Positions 44,620 to 53,674 are shown, counted from the stretch's first letter. The stretch is DNA of 64,000 bases from WRGA01 sp031553395 (GCA_031553395.1 JAVBLR010000001.1:62001-126000); one strand, 5' to 3'. Numbers and translations: made by a program. Notes: a model not told the origin generated them from the sequence alone.

Positions 44620-45429
44620 ATGCTGAAGGCAACAAAAGAAGACTTGTCAATTATCAAGTTTATTGTTGATGAAACAATTCATAAGATATATCCCAAGTAT
44701 TATCCCGAGGAGGTTGTAGCATTTTTTCAGAATCATCATAATGAGGAAAATATATTAAACGATTTGGAGAAAGGAAATGTATATCTTTTGTCTGAAAATA
44801 ATCAATGTATTGGAACCGGTTCTATAGATGAAAATAATATAAACAGGGTATTTGTACTGCCTGATTTTCAAGGGAAGGGCTATGGTTCCAAAATCATGTT
44901 TTTTTTGGAGAAACTAATAGCATTTCAATATGATACAATACAACTACATTCATCTCTCCCGGCCTTCAAAATACACTTAAAACATGGTTACCATCCAATT
45001 GAATATCTTGAAGAAGTTGTTGATAATGAAAGAGTCTTATGTTATCACATTTTGGAGAAAAATGTAACATCAAAACCATCTAACCTTTTTGATTTAAATA
45101 ATAAGATATTTGTAAACAAAGAAAATATCGGAACCGGAGAAGTCTCCCAAGATACAATATTCCATTATTATCAACAAAATGACATTATTTGGGCTACTTA
45201 TTCAGGAGGAAAAATAATAAAAGGTTATTTGATTGGTAAGTTTTTGGATCCCAATATTATAAAATTCACATATCAACATATTAATCAAGAAAGAGAAATC
45301 CGAATAGGAGAATGTAAAAGCCATGTTGAAAAACTTCCAAATGGAAAAATCCGATTAAATGAAGTTTGGCAATGGTTAGATAAAGATAAAATAAGTGGCA
45401 AATCAATTTTAGAGGAAATAGAACAATAA
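44620..45429 (+). CDS. GNAT acetyltransferase fused to an N-acetylglutamate-synthase-like small domain
   Basis: The 269-residue protein has an N-terminal GNAT acetyltransferase (about 1-150) with the acetyl-CoA pyrophosphate loop FVLPDFQGKGYGSKIMFFLE. The C-terminal domain (about 160-269) contains GTGEVSQDTIFHYYQQNDII, then WATYSGGKIIKGYLIGKFLD and PNGKIRLNEVWQWL. In Firmicutes a separate protein of about 110 residues with this sequence is often labelled N-acetylglutamate synthase, though its activity is not proven to my knowledge. The fusion is unusual. The gene lies between recJ and recQ without tight spacing to either. Confidence 0.75.
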   Translation: MLKATKEDLSIIKFIVDETIHKIYPKYYPEEVVAFFQNHHNEENILNDLEKGNVYLLSENNQCIGTGSIDENNINRVFVLPDFQGKGYGSKIMFFLEKLIAFQYDTIQLHSSLPAFKIHLKHGYHPIEYLEEVVDNERVLCYHILEKNVTSKPSNLFDLNNKIFVNKENIGTGEVSQDTIFHYYQQNDIIWATYSGGKIIKGYLIGKFLDPNIIKFTYQHINQEREIRIGECKSHVEKLPNGKIRLNEVWQWLDKDKISGKSILEEIEQ

Positions 45430-45439
45430 AGCAAATTTT

Positions 45440-45504
45440 AATTAAGAACTAAGATTATATTAATTCCATAATTTTTAATTCTTAATTTTTAATTCTTAAT
45501 TTCT
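45440..45504. repeat. Heptamer-word inverted element upstream of recQ
   Basis: AATTTTT, AATTCTT, AATTTTT, AATTCTT, AATTTCT follow at exact 7-base steps from 45470; the last word ends at the first base of the recQ TTG start codon. AATTAAGAA (45440-45448) can pair with TTCTTAATT in the array. It fills the gap between the GNAT fusion stop (45429) and recQ. Confidence 0.6.
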
Positions 45505-47405
45505 TGAGCGTTTATACCGACATACTGCAAAAATACTGGGGATTTTCTTCATTTCGACCTTTACAGGAAGATATAATTCAATCAATTGGTGAAGGAAAAG
45601 ATACATTAGGTTTAATGCCTACAGGTGGAGGAAAGTCGATTACATTTCAGGTTCCTACGCTGTCGATGGAGGGTATATGTTTGGTTGTTACACCTTTGAT
45701 TGCCTTGATGAAAGATCAGGTTGATAACTTGCGAAAACAGGGAATTAAAGCTACTGCGGTTTATACAGGAATGTCCCGCGAAGAAATAATCAAAACACTT
45801 GAAAATTGCATCTTCGGAGGTTATAAATTCCTGTATGTTTCGCCCGAAAGGTTATCTTCTGATATTTTTCTTTCCAAAATGCGGGCAATGAATATTTGCT
45901 TGCTTGCTGTGGATGAAGCGCATTGTATTTCCCAATGGGGATACGATTTTCGTCCGTCTTACCTTCAAATTTCCGAAATCCGTAAACATCTGCCAACTAT
46001 TCCTGTTTTGGCGCTTACAGCTACAGCTACTCCGGAAGTGGTAAAGGACATTCAGCAAAAATTATTATTTAAAAAGGAAAATGTTTTTCAAAAGAGTTTT
46101 TTGCGCAATAATCTGGCATATATTGTTCGTAAATCGGATGATAAGATAACTTCTTTGATAGAGATTTTGAATAAAGTTCCGGGTTGTGCAATCGTATATG
46201 TAAGAAATCGAAAGAAAACAAAAGAAGTTGCAGATGAATTACTTAAAGCGAATATTCAAGCTGATTTTTTTCATGCCGGATTGCCTATCGATGCAAAAGA
46301 AAGTAAACAGAATAACTGGAAATCGGGAGAATGCCGCGTAATTGTTTCTACTAATGCATTTGGGATGGGTATTGACAAAGCGGACGTAAGGTTGGTAATT
46401 CATTTGGATTTACCCAATTCACCTGAAGAATATTTTCAGGAAGCAGGCCGTGCCGGACGGGATGAGAAAAAAGCGTATGCAGTAATTTTATACGACAAAA
46501 GTGATAGCACAAAACTCAAAAAACGTATTCCAGACGAATTCCCCGAACGAGAATTTGTGAAAAGAGTATATGATGCATTGGGAAACTATTATGAATTGGC
46601 AGTCGGATTTGGATTTGAAAATATTTATGACTTTGATTTACATCATTTTTGTACCGTTTTTAGGTTTTCGATTTTGCCAACTTTCAATGCGTTGAAAATT
46701 TTGGAACAATCGGGCTATATCGAATATATCGAAGACCCTGGTAATCGTTCTCGCTTGATGTTTACGGTTTTACGAGATGATTTGTACAAACTGAAGCAAT
46801 TAGACCTTCAAACCGAAAAGTTAATCAATATTGTATTACGTTCTTATACCGGGCTGTTTTCGGATTATGCTTTTATTAACGAAAAGCTGTTGGCTACACG
46901 TGTTGATATGTCTTCAAAGGAAGTATATGACAGACTTGTTCAGTTATCCAAACAGCAAATTGTGAGTTATATTCCACAAAAGAAAATGCCGCTTATTGTT
47001 TATACGCAATCGCGGGAAGATTTGCGTTTTATCAATATAACGAAAAACGTTTATGAAGAACGGAAAGAACGTTTGGAAAAACGAATCGGGGCAATGTTGG
47101 AATATGCTCAGAATGACGATATATGCCGAAGCAATATGCTTTTGGCTTATTTTGGCGAAACCGATGCAAAGCCTTGTGGAATTTGTGATGTCTGTTTATC
47201 CAAAAAGCAGAAAGACATAAAATCATCCGAATTTATTCAAATAGAAGAACATATTGTAAAAATTCTTTCCGAAAGAGAAATGGATTTGAATGAATTGGTA
47301 CAATCAATTCCCTTTTCTACTGAAAAAACATTGCAAATTATTCGTTTTCTGACAGATGAAGGGAAACTGATAAATAAAAAAACCGTTATTTCAATTAAGA
47401 AATAA
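45504..47405 (+). CDS. recQ: ATP-dependent DNA helicase RecQ
   Basis: The 633-residue protein starts at a TTG (45504), since the conserved block FRPLQEDIIQSIGEGKDTLG begins only 17 residues later and no ATG precedes it. It has Walker A (PTGGGKS, near 40-46), the DEAH box in LAVDEAHCISQWGYDFRP (near 136), and helicase motif VI at QEAGRAGRDEKKAYAVILYD (near 312). The zinc-binding RQC cysteines are in CRSNMLLAYFGETDAKPCGI and CDVC (near 533-557). The C-terminal part after the zinc site is short, and I see no clear HRDC domain. It unwinds DNA 3' to 5' in repair. Confidence 0.93.
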   Translation: MSVYTDILQKYWGFSSFRPLQEDIIQSIGEGKDTLGLMPTGGGKSITFQVPTLSMEGICLVVTPLIALMKDQVDNLRKQGIKATAVYTGMSREEIIKTLENCIFGGYKFLYVSPERLSSDIFLSKMRAMNICLLAVDEAHCISQWGYDFRPSYLQISEIRKHLPTIPVLALTATATPEVVKDIQQKLLFKKENVFQKSFLRNNLAYIVRKSDDKITSLIEILNKVPGCAIVYVRNRKKTKEVADELLKANIQADFFHAGLPIDAKESKQNNWKSGECRVIVSTNAFGMGIDKADVRLVIHLDLPNSPEEYFQEAGRAGRDEKKAYAVILYDKSDSTKLKKRIPDEFPEREFVKRVYDALGNYYELAVGFGFENIYDFDLHHFCTVFRFSILPTFNALKILEQSGYIEYIEDPGNRSRLMFTVLRDDLYKLKQLDLQTEKLINIVLRSYTGLFSDYAFINEKLLATRVDMSSKEVYDRLVQLSKQQIVSYIPQKKMPLIVYTQSREDLRFINITKNVYEERKERLEKRIGAMLEYAQNDDICRSNMLLAYFGETDAKPCGICDVCLSKKQKDIKSSEFIQIEEHIVKILSEREMDLNELVQSIPFSTEKTLQIIRFLTDEGKLINKKTVISIKK

Positions 47406-47408
47406 CGG
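47383..47408 (+). terminator. Hairpin overlapping the recQ stop codon
   Basis: CCGTTATTT (47383-47391) and AAATAACGG (47400-47408) form a 9-bp stem with an 8-base loop including the stop codon. No T-run follows, so its role as a terminator is uncertain. Further on, 47420-47435 repeats TTCACTAA twice exactly. The rest of 47406-47684 holds no gene. Confidence 0.5.
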
Positions 47409-47684
47409 CCTTCCTCCTTTTCACTAATTCACTAAACAAACACCTTAGCACTCATTCTTTATTGATTTATTTTTATAAATGCAATCAAACACTAACAAGA
47501 CTCCTTAAAAGGTTTTTTTGTTTCTGAATGAATTGTGTATTTTAGAAATATTAACTATTTGTTGTAGTATTAGGGTTTTGCTTTTATTTTCTACAACGAA
47601 GCGGGGTGCTTTGTCTGAATAGTATATTGTATATCATAAAGAGACCGGTAATCAATATAATTGTATTTTTTAATCAATACAATT

Positions 47685-49619
47685 TCAACGATATGTATCT
47701 TTTACATTAAAAGTTTTCACATCATACCTATCATCAGTTTTTCCATAAACATACACATGGTTTTTGTCAATCGCATAATATTTGCCTATTATCTTAAATG
47801 ATGCTCTGTCCGCATCCATCTTTCCGTAATAAGCATTGTATATATTGTTTCTATCTTGAAAATATTGGCCATCTAAAACCTCAAAAGTAGCAGCATCAGA
47901 ATTTTCGATTTTTACGCCATTGAGAAATACATAGTTTTTATCAATCCAAAAACTACTGCCTATAAATTTCTCAAAAGTATCAGGATCAGCATCCTCTACA
48001 ATGGAGGTCTTGAAATATACGTAATTTTTATCTTTCGAGTAATCCTTATAGGTATCATTACATGTTTTGAAAGATGCAGGATCGGCATTCTCGATTATTT
48101 TGGTTTCAAAATATGCCTTGTTTTTATCCTTATAAAAAAGGTAATCTACTTTTTGAAAACTGTCCGGATCAGAATCTTCTATAATATTATTTTGGAAAAC
48201 GATATGATTTTTATCTCTGGCATAGCCATAATCGATAACTTTGAAGCTTGATAAATCTACATTTTTTATTATCTCTCCCAAATAAAAAACATTTTTATTA
48301 TCCTTGCCATATTCGTTGTTTAATAATGCGTAGGTATTGGGATTTGCTCCTACTATCCGATCTTTCCCGTAATATAATCCTGATTTATCTTTTCCTAAAT
48401 ATTCGTTTATCGCTTTAAATGTGGCAACATCGGCATTCTCTACTCTATGGTTAATCCAATAAACAGTTTTTTTATCTTTACCATAATATTTATTCAATAT
48501 TTTAAAAGTTTTGGGATCAGCATCACTTAGCGGTTGGCTGCCTTCGTTCCTGAAATAAACACCCGATTTGTAAATACCAAATAGAATCAACTCTTTTTTA
48601 TCTATTTCGGCTCCTATATACCTGTTATTCTTATCTTCAGCTTTATCTCCCCAGCCTCCTGTAACCTCAAAAGTTGCAGCATCGGCATCTTTTATTCGTA
48701 TATTCTGATAGTACACTACTGAATCATTCTTTGTATAGTAAGGATAATATCTTGATTCAAAAGTAAAATTATCAGAATTAATTCCCTCTAATTTAGTACC
48801 GTAAAAATATACATACTTATCTGTTACCCCCGCAAATCGATTTTTTAATTTGAACTTTCCGGCATCAGCATCTATGAGTTTTGTCGATTCGTAATATACA
48901 TTTTTGCCATCAGTTCCATAACCGGTATTCATTATCAGTTTAAAAGTATTTGGATTTGCATCACAAAGTATTTCTCCATTCCAATATATATGTTGAGCAT
49001 CTCTTGAATAGGGCGAAGTAACTACATCCACCACAAAAGTATCAGGGTCGGCATCTTCAAGCACTTTTAAAATTAATTCCCCATAGTCTTTTTCCTGATA
49101 ATAATACACATGGTTTTTATCTTTCAGGTAATCGGTTCCCCACAAGATTTCGAAAGATACGGGATTGGCATTTTCTATTTTAATTGCATCTTTTGAAATA
49201 TTATGTTCATAATAAACACCGTTTTTATCTTTTACAAACCAATTTCCCAATATCTCAAAGGTTGATGCATCATAGTTTTCATATACCTTATGGTTTTTAT
49301 GTGCATTATACACATGATTCTTATCCTTTACATACCAGTTTTTCAATATTTCGAAACTTTTTGGGTCTGCTCCATCTATGACTGAGGTGTAATAATATAC
49401 GCGATTTTTATCTTTGGCGTATGTAACTACCAATCCCCAAGGACTATTCAAACCATCTATAAATTCAAATGTTTCTGGGTCTGCACCTTCTATTTTTTCT
49501 AACCTGCCATAAGCCCCACCATATACTCCGTCTTCGTTAATTACATATACAAAATGCCCGCTTCCAAAACTTAATTGAATGCAGAAAACAAAGAATAGAA
49601 TACAATAAATTTTCTTCAT
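47685..49619 (-). CDS. DKNYY-repeat exported protein
   Basis: The 644-residue protein has a signal peptide (first 19 residues, ending SFGSG). The mature part is made of about 14 repeats of 35-45 residues. Each has a core like YVKDKNHVYNAH, then a segment ADPKSFEIL or NADPASFK (for example VYYYTSVIDGADPKSFEILK and VYFKTSIVEDADPDTFEKFI). This is the DKNYY family repeat, found in secreted or lipoproteins of unknown function; the repeated Tyr-Tyr and Asp pattern suggests a beta-rich elongated structure. It is followed leftward by the recQ region and preceded by a short lipoprotein gene in the same direction. Confidence 0.8.
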   Translation of the reverse strand: MKKIYCILFFVFCIQLSFGSGHFVYVINEDGVYGGAYGRLEKIEGADPETFEFIDGLNSPWGLVVTYAKDKNRVYYYTSVIDGADPKSFEILKNWYVKDKNHVYNAHKNHKVYENYDASTFEILGNWFVKDKNGVYYEHNISKDAIKIENANPVSFEILWGTDYLKDKNHVYYYQEKDYGELILKVLEDADPDTFVVDVVTSPYSRDAQHIYWNGEILCDANPNTFKLIMNTGYGTDGKNVYYESTKLIDADAGKFKLKNRFAGVTDKYVYFYGTKLEGINSDNFTFESRYYPYYTKNDSVVYYQNIRIKDADAATFEVTGGWGDKAEDKNNRYIGAEIDKKELILFGIYKSGVYFRNEGSQPLSDADPKTFKILNKYYGKDKKTVYWINHRVENADVATFKAINEYLGKDKSGLYYGKDRIVGANPNTYALLNNEYGKDNKNVFYLGEIIKNVDLSSFKVIDYGYARDKNHIVFQNNIIEDSDPDSFQKVDYLFYKDKNKAYFETKIIENADPASFKTCNDTYKDYSKDKNYVYFKTSIVEDADPDTFEKFIGSSFWIDKNYVFLNGVKIENSDAATFEVLDGQYFQDRNNIYNAYYGKMDADRASFKIIGKYYAIDKNHVYVYGKTDDRYDVKTFNVKDTYR

Positions 49620-49701
49620 AATATTTATATAGAGAATTATGTATTATACGAATCAAATTACTAGCAGATTTTAAATTTTATTTGGCTTTTTTCAACGTAA
49701 A

Positions 49702-50436
49702 TTACTTGAATTTTTGATAATTCTTATTCCAATATTTTTCGATAAAAGGCCATTTATCAGCATTTCTTTCCAATATGGAATATGGGATTTTCTTTACCAA
49801 CTTCAGATCTTCTTCATTATTATTCAATACTTTATAAATATTGATATTTCTCGGATTGGCATCCTCGCATCCTTCCCCATAAATATAACCCACAGCTATT
49901 GTTTCAAAATTTTTGAAGGTGAATAAATAACTTGTCCAGTTCATATCAGCACAACCGGCGCGACAATAGGAGTAATAATAATTAGGATCCGATTTTAATT
50001 GAATTGGCTCACGAAACCGTTCATAACCAATTGATTTTACAAAAGTATTATTCAACGAATCATACAAATAAAGTTCATTTTCACCCATTTGTTGTCCCCG
50101 GTAAAATAAAATATCAAAATGCTTATCGTTATTAAAATCTTCGAAATTAAGATCACAAAGTCCACCTTTGTCGATGTAACCTGTAAATATAGTTGACGAA
50201 TCTTTCTGAACAGTCACCAATAGGGAATCACTATTTTCGAAATTGGGATCTATCGTTCTGATCCGAAACTCTTTCCCATTGGAATATATGGTTGTATCTG
50301 AGTTAAAATAACTCACAAATTTTGTTGTATCCCTGCCGGTTTGTTCCACCGCATATGCATTGTTTTTGCTTGTGCAAGAAATGAAAAACAATATAGTTAA
50401 TATGAAAAAAGAATATTTTAGTATGAATGTTTTCAT
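49702..50436 (-). CDS. Lipoprotein of unknown function
   Basis: The protein has 244 residues starting at the ATG at 50436, chosen because a clear lipoprotein signal follows: a hydrophobic core FILTILFFISC with the lipobox cysteine near residue 20. A longer frame begins at 50499, but its extra 21 residues would spoil the signal. The mature part contains DLNFEDFNNDKHFDILFYRG, an EF-hand-like or FG-GAP-like acidic segment (DFNNDKHFD) that may bind calcium, and a pair of Cys in AGCADMNW and EGCEDANP. It is separated from the DKNYY gene by 82 bases. No function is assigned. Confidence 0.65.
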   Translation of the reverse strand: MKTFILKYSFFILTILFFISCTSKNNAYAVEQTGRDTTKFVSYFNSDTTIYSNGKEFRIRTIDPNFENSDSLLVTVQKDSSTIFTGYIDKGGLCDLNFEDFNNDKHFDILFYRGQQMGENELYLYDSLNNTFVKSIGYERFREPIQLKSDPNYYYSYCRAGCADMNWTSYLFTFKNFETIAVGYIYGEGCEDANPRNINIYKVLNNNEEDLKLVKKIPYSILERNADKWPFIEKYWNKNYQKFK

Positions 50437-50683
50437 TATTGAAATTAAAAAATTAGAGCTATTTTTCATTCTTTGCTTACACCGATTTATAATCAACACA
50501 TAATTAATATATTAAACACGTTCCAGCCTTTGCAAATTGCTCAAAATTACCTAAAAAAATTAAAAGCAAGATTAACCTTCCGAATAATTTCAAAAAAAAT
50601 CAAATTCATTTATGGAATTTGCCTTTTGTTTTTATCTATATGGCAAAAGAATTTTTTATTCATTCAGATAAAACCATATAATT

Positions 50684-52591
50684 ATGAAAACAAGGCATTT
50701 AAAAACAGGATTCTTATTGTTAATCCTAACAATCCTTTATTCTTGTAATCTTACGGGGCAAACAATAACGGTTACAGGTACAGTTACAGATGCAGATACC
50801 GGCGATGAAATGATAGCAGTTACGGTTATTCGAAAAGGAACTTCGGATGGTACATCTACAGATATCGATGGCAAATATAAAATTGTTGTCAAAAAAGGAG
50901 AAAAGCTGGTGTTCTCTTATTTGGGTTACAAAAGCACCGAAATAACGGTTGAAAAATCGGTACATAATGTAAAGCTAAAACCGGATAATCAAACACTTGA
51001 TGAAGTTGTTGTTGGACGTGATTATAGAAGAAATGATAAAGTTGCTGAAGATATTTCCTATTCTCAAACAGAAATAGCCTACAGTAAAAAAGAAATGGAG
51101 GCCAATAAGTGCATTGCTGCGCCGGCTGCACCACAGGGATATTATTATTATGTTCCTCAACAACAACCTATTGTCGATAATGAAGAATATGGGAGTTTTG
51201 TGGAAAACAGGTTTAAGTTGGCAACGGAAGAACCATTATCAACATTATCTGCCGATGTAGATGTTGCGTCCTACAGCAATATGCGGCGTTTTATCAATCA
51301 AGGTCAAATGCCTCCGAAAGATGCCATTCGTACGGAAGAGTTAATTAATTATTTTTCGTATGATTATCCGAAACCAAAGGGACAAGATCCTGTTTCGATT
51401 TTTACCGAAGTAGGAGAATGTCCATGGAATTCACAAAATAAATTAGTTCGTATCGGATTAAAAGCAAGGGAAATCGGAGGAGATAATCTGCCAGCATCCA
51501 ACTTTGTATTCTTAATCGACGTTTCCGGTTCTATGAATGGACCAACCCGATTGGATTTAGTGAAATCGTCCCTCAAATTATTGATTAATAATTTAAGAAG
51601 TCAAGATAGAGTTTCGATTGTGGTGTATGCGGGAGCTGCAGGTGTTGTACTTCCTGCAACTTCGGGAAGTGATAAGCAAAAGATTCGCGAATCACTGGAT
51701 ATACTTTCTGCAGGAGGATCTACAGCAGGAGGTGCTGGGATTCAATTAGCGTATAAATTAGCCAAGCAAAATTTCATCAAAAATGGAAATAATCGCATTA
51801 TTCTTTGTACAGATGGCGATTTTAATGTTGGAGTTTCAAGTAACGAAGGATTAGATAAATTGATAGAAACCGAACGTCAAAGTGGCGTTTTTCTTACAAT
51901 CTTGGGTTACGGAATGGGAAATTATAAGGATAGCAAAATGCAAACATTGGCGCAAAAAGGTAATGGAAATCATGCGTATATTGATAATTTGCAGGAGGCA
52001 AATAAAGTATTAGTAAGTGAATTTGGAGGAACGATGTATGCTGTAGCCAAGGATGTAAAATTACAAGTTGAATTCAATCCTGGAAAAGTACAAGCGTATC
52101 GTTTAATTGGTTATGAAAGCCGTTTGCTTAACAAAGAAGACTTCAATGACGATACCAAGGATGCCGGCGAAATGGGAGCAGGGCATACGGTAACGGCTTT
52201 GTACGAAATAGTTCCGGTTGGTGTAAAAAGCAATATTGTAGGAAGTGTTGATGATTTGAAATATCAAAAACAACCTGAACAAAAAGGATTTCAATTAACC
52301 GGTTCCCGGGAATTATTAACTGTAAAAATGCGATACAAACAGCCCGATGGTAATACAAGTAAAAAGTTGGAAGTTCCTGTTACCGAATCTTTACTAAAAT
52401 CAACTTCGGATGATTTCAAGTTTTCAGCTGCCGTTGCCATGTTCGGACAATTATTGCGTGATTCCCAATTTAAAGGCGATGCAACTTACGATAAGGTTAT
52501 TGCTTTGGCCGAAAAAGGAGTAGGAGAAGATAAAGAAGGTTACCGCCGGGAGTTTATCCGATTGGCTAAAACAACAAAAGGATTAAATTAG
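50684..52591 (+). CDS. VWA-domain lipoprotein with carboxypeptidase-like domain
   Basis: The 635-residue protein has a lipoprotein signal (lipobox LYSC near residue 21). A carboxypeptidase-like regulatory domain follows (about 28-100, VTGTVTDADTGDEMIAVTVI), then the von Willebrand N-terminal region DVDVASYSNMRRFINQGQMP (near 188). The VWA domain has a full MIDAS motif FVFLIDVSGSMNGPTRLDLV (near 275-294) and Thr and Asp ligands in TDGDFNVG. A C-terminal DUF3520-type region follows. Such YfbK-like proteins bind metal-dependent ligands at the cell envelope. It has no obvious operon partner; a perfect 29-bp hairpin begins in its stop codon. Confidence 0.88.
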   Translation: MKTRHLKTGFLLLILTILYSCNLTGQTITVTGTVTDADTGDEMIAVTVIRKGTSDGTSTDIDGKYKIVVKKGEKLVFSYLGYKSTEITVEKSVHNVKLKPDNQTLDEVVVGRDYRRNDKVAEDISYSQTEIAYSKKEMEANKCIAAPAAPQGYYYYVPQQQPIVDNEEYGSFVENRFKLATEEPLSTLSADVDVASYSNMRRFINQGQMPPKDAIRTEELINYFSYDYPKPKGQDPVSIFTEVGECPWNSQNKLVRIGLKAREIGGDNLPASNFVFLIDVSGSMNGPTRLDLVKSSLKLLINNLRSQDRVSIVVYAGAAGVVLPATSGSDKQKIRESLDILSAGGSTAGGAGIQLAYKLAKQNFIKNGNNRIILCTDGDFNVGVSSNEGLDKLIETERQSGVFLTILGYGMGNYKDSKMQTLAQKGNGNHAYIDNLQEANKVLVSEFGGTMYAVAKDVKLQVEFNPGKVQAYRLIGYESRLLNKEDFNDDTKDAGEMGAGHTVTALYEIVPVGVKSNIVGSVDDLKYQKQPEQKGFQLTGSRELLTVKMRYKQPDGNTSKKLEVPVTESLLKSTSDDFKFSAAVAMFGQLLRDSQFKGDATYDKVIALAEKGVGEDKEGYRREFIRLAKTTKGLN

Positions 52592-52660
52592 TTATGAGTT
52601 ATGAGATATAAGATATGAGTTACCTAAAATTCTCATATCTTATATCTCATAACTCATAAC
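52591..52660. repeat. Perfect 29-bp heptamer-word hairpin
   Basis: Left arm 52591-52619 contains TTATGAG, TTATGAG, ATATAAG, ATATGAG at exact 7-base steps. The right arm 52632-52660 is its exact reverse complement. The loop is 12 bases, 52620-52631. The first base belongs to the stop codon of the VWA gene. No T-run follows on either side, so this is not an ordinary terminator. It ends ten bases before the -33 element of the next gene. Confidence 0.85.
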
Positions 52661-52669
52661 TAACAAACA

Positions 52670-52701
52670 TTTGACGGAACAAAATTAATTCCATACTTTT
52701 G
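52670..52701 (+). promoter_or_regulatory. Complete promoter for the ferredoxin-nitroreductase gene
   Basis: TTTG (52670-52673), 20 bases, then TACTTTTG (52694-52701). Transcription would start near 52708, 18 bases before the ATG at 52726. Confidence 0.75.
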
Positions 52702-52725
52702 TAACAAGCTTAAACACACAAAAGT

Positions 52726-53592
52726 ATGGTTACAATAGAAATAGATAAAAAGACATGTATAAAATGTGGGAAATGCGTGAGGGTATGTCCCGCATGGATT
52801 TTTACACAAACTGCTTCGGCCGGGGAAATCGGGATACAAAACATTGAAACTTGCATATCATGTGGGCATTGTGTTGCTGTTTGTCCTACTTCATCGGTTT
52901 TACATTCTGTATTTCCGGCAGAGAAAGTACATAAAATAGAACGGGAATTATTGCCAAATTCAGAACAAGTGATGTTGTTGTGCAAATCGCGCCGTTCCAA
53001 CCGCGCTTTTTCTTCTAAACCTGTTCCTGGTGAATTATTGGAAAAGATTCTCGAAGCTGCGCACCGTGCGCCAACGGCAAGTAATATGCAGCAAGTAGAA
53101 TTTACGCTTGTAACCAATCCCGAAAAATTAAAAGAAATTGCGGATTATACAATTGGTGTATTTTCTTCATTGGCAAAAATGCTGGGAAATCCGGTAGTAA
53201 AACCTTTATTGAAAATCTTTTCTCCGGAAGCAGCAGCAATGCTACCTCAGTTCCACAGGCTGAAGAATGAATATGAAAAAGGGAACGATTTAATTCTTCG
53301 GAAAGCAACAGCTGTAATATTTATTCATACACCCAAGAATTCACGCTTTGGTTGTCAGGATGCTAATTTGGCTTACCAGAATGCTTCGTTAATGGCCGAA
53401 AGTTTAGGTGTATCGCAATTCTACACAGGATTTGTTTGCGCAGCATTGAAACAAGACAACAAAAAACGATTGAACTCAATACTAAACCTCAATGATGATG
53501 TAAAAATACAAGCTGGAATAGCGCTGGGTATGCCATCTTTTTTATATCCCAATTACATTGATAAAAAAGATATAAAAGTAAATCGAATATAG
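52726..53592 (+). CDS. Ferredoxin-nitroreductase fusion
   Basis: The 288-residue protein begins with a two-cluster ferredoxin domain: Cys motifs CIKCGKCVRVCP (residues about 13-24) and CISCGHCVAVCP (about 44-55). A nitroreductase-fold FMN-binding domain follows from about residue 82: SRRSNRAFSSKPVPGELLEK, APTASNMQQVEF, then LGMPSFLYPN near the end. It should pass electrons from the iron-sulfur clusters to FMN and reduce a nitro or quinone compound. The physiological substrate is unknown. It has its own promoter and is followed by a heptamer element. Confidence 0.88.
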   Translation: MVTIEIDKKTCIKCGKCVRVCPAWIFTQTASAGEIGIQNIETCISCGHCVAVCPTSSVLHSVFPAEKVHKIERELLPNSEQVMLLCKSRRSNRAFSSKPVPGELLEKILEAAHRAPTASNMQQVEFTLVTNPEKLKEIADYTIGVFSSLAKMLGNPVVKPLLKIFSPEAAAMLPQFHRLKNEYEKGNDLILRKATAVIFIHTPKNSRFGCQDANLAYQNASLMAESLGVSQFYTGFVCAALKQDNKKRLNSILNLNDDVKIQAGIALGMPSFLYPNYIDKKDIKVNRI

Positions 53593-53603
53593 TAGGCAGG
53601 TTG

Positions 53604-53674
53604 AATTATTGGTTATTAGTTGTTTGTTGTTTTAGAAGGTATCTTCAAATAACCAATAACGAAAAACAAACAAC
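53604..53674. repeat. Heptamer-word element between nitroreductase and nucleotidyltransferase genes
   Basis: Left words AATTATT, GGTTATT, AGTTGTT, TGTTGTT from 53604 and right words AAATAAC, CAATAAC, GAAAAAC, AAACAAC from 53647, all at exact 7-base steps. The right words are complementary in type to the left but in a different order. TTATTGGTTATT (53606-53617) pairs with AATAACCAATAA (53648-53659) as a 12-bp stem, leaving the remaining words unpaired. The element ends seven bases before the ATG at 53682. Confidence 0.7.

Noticed and set aside
36896..53674. CRISPR arrays among the repeats
   Set aside because: Repeat units are 7-8 bases, tandem and degenerate, with no spacers and no cas genes in the window.
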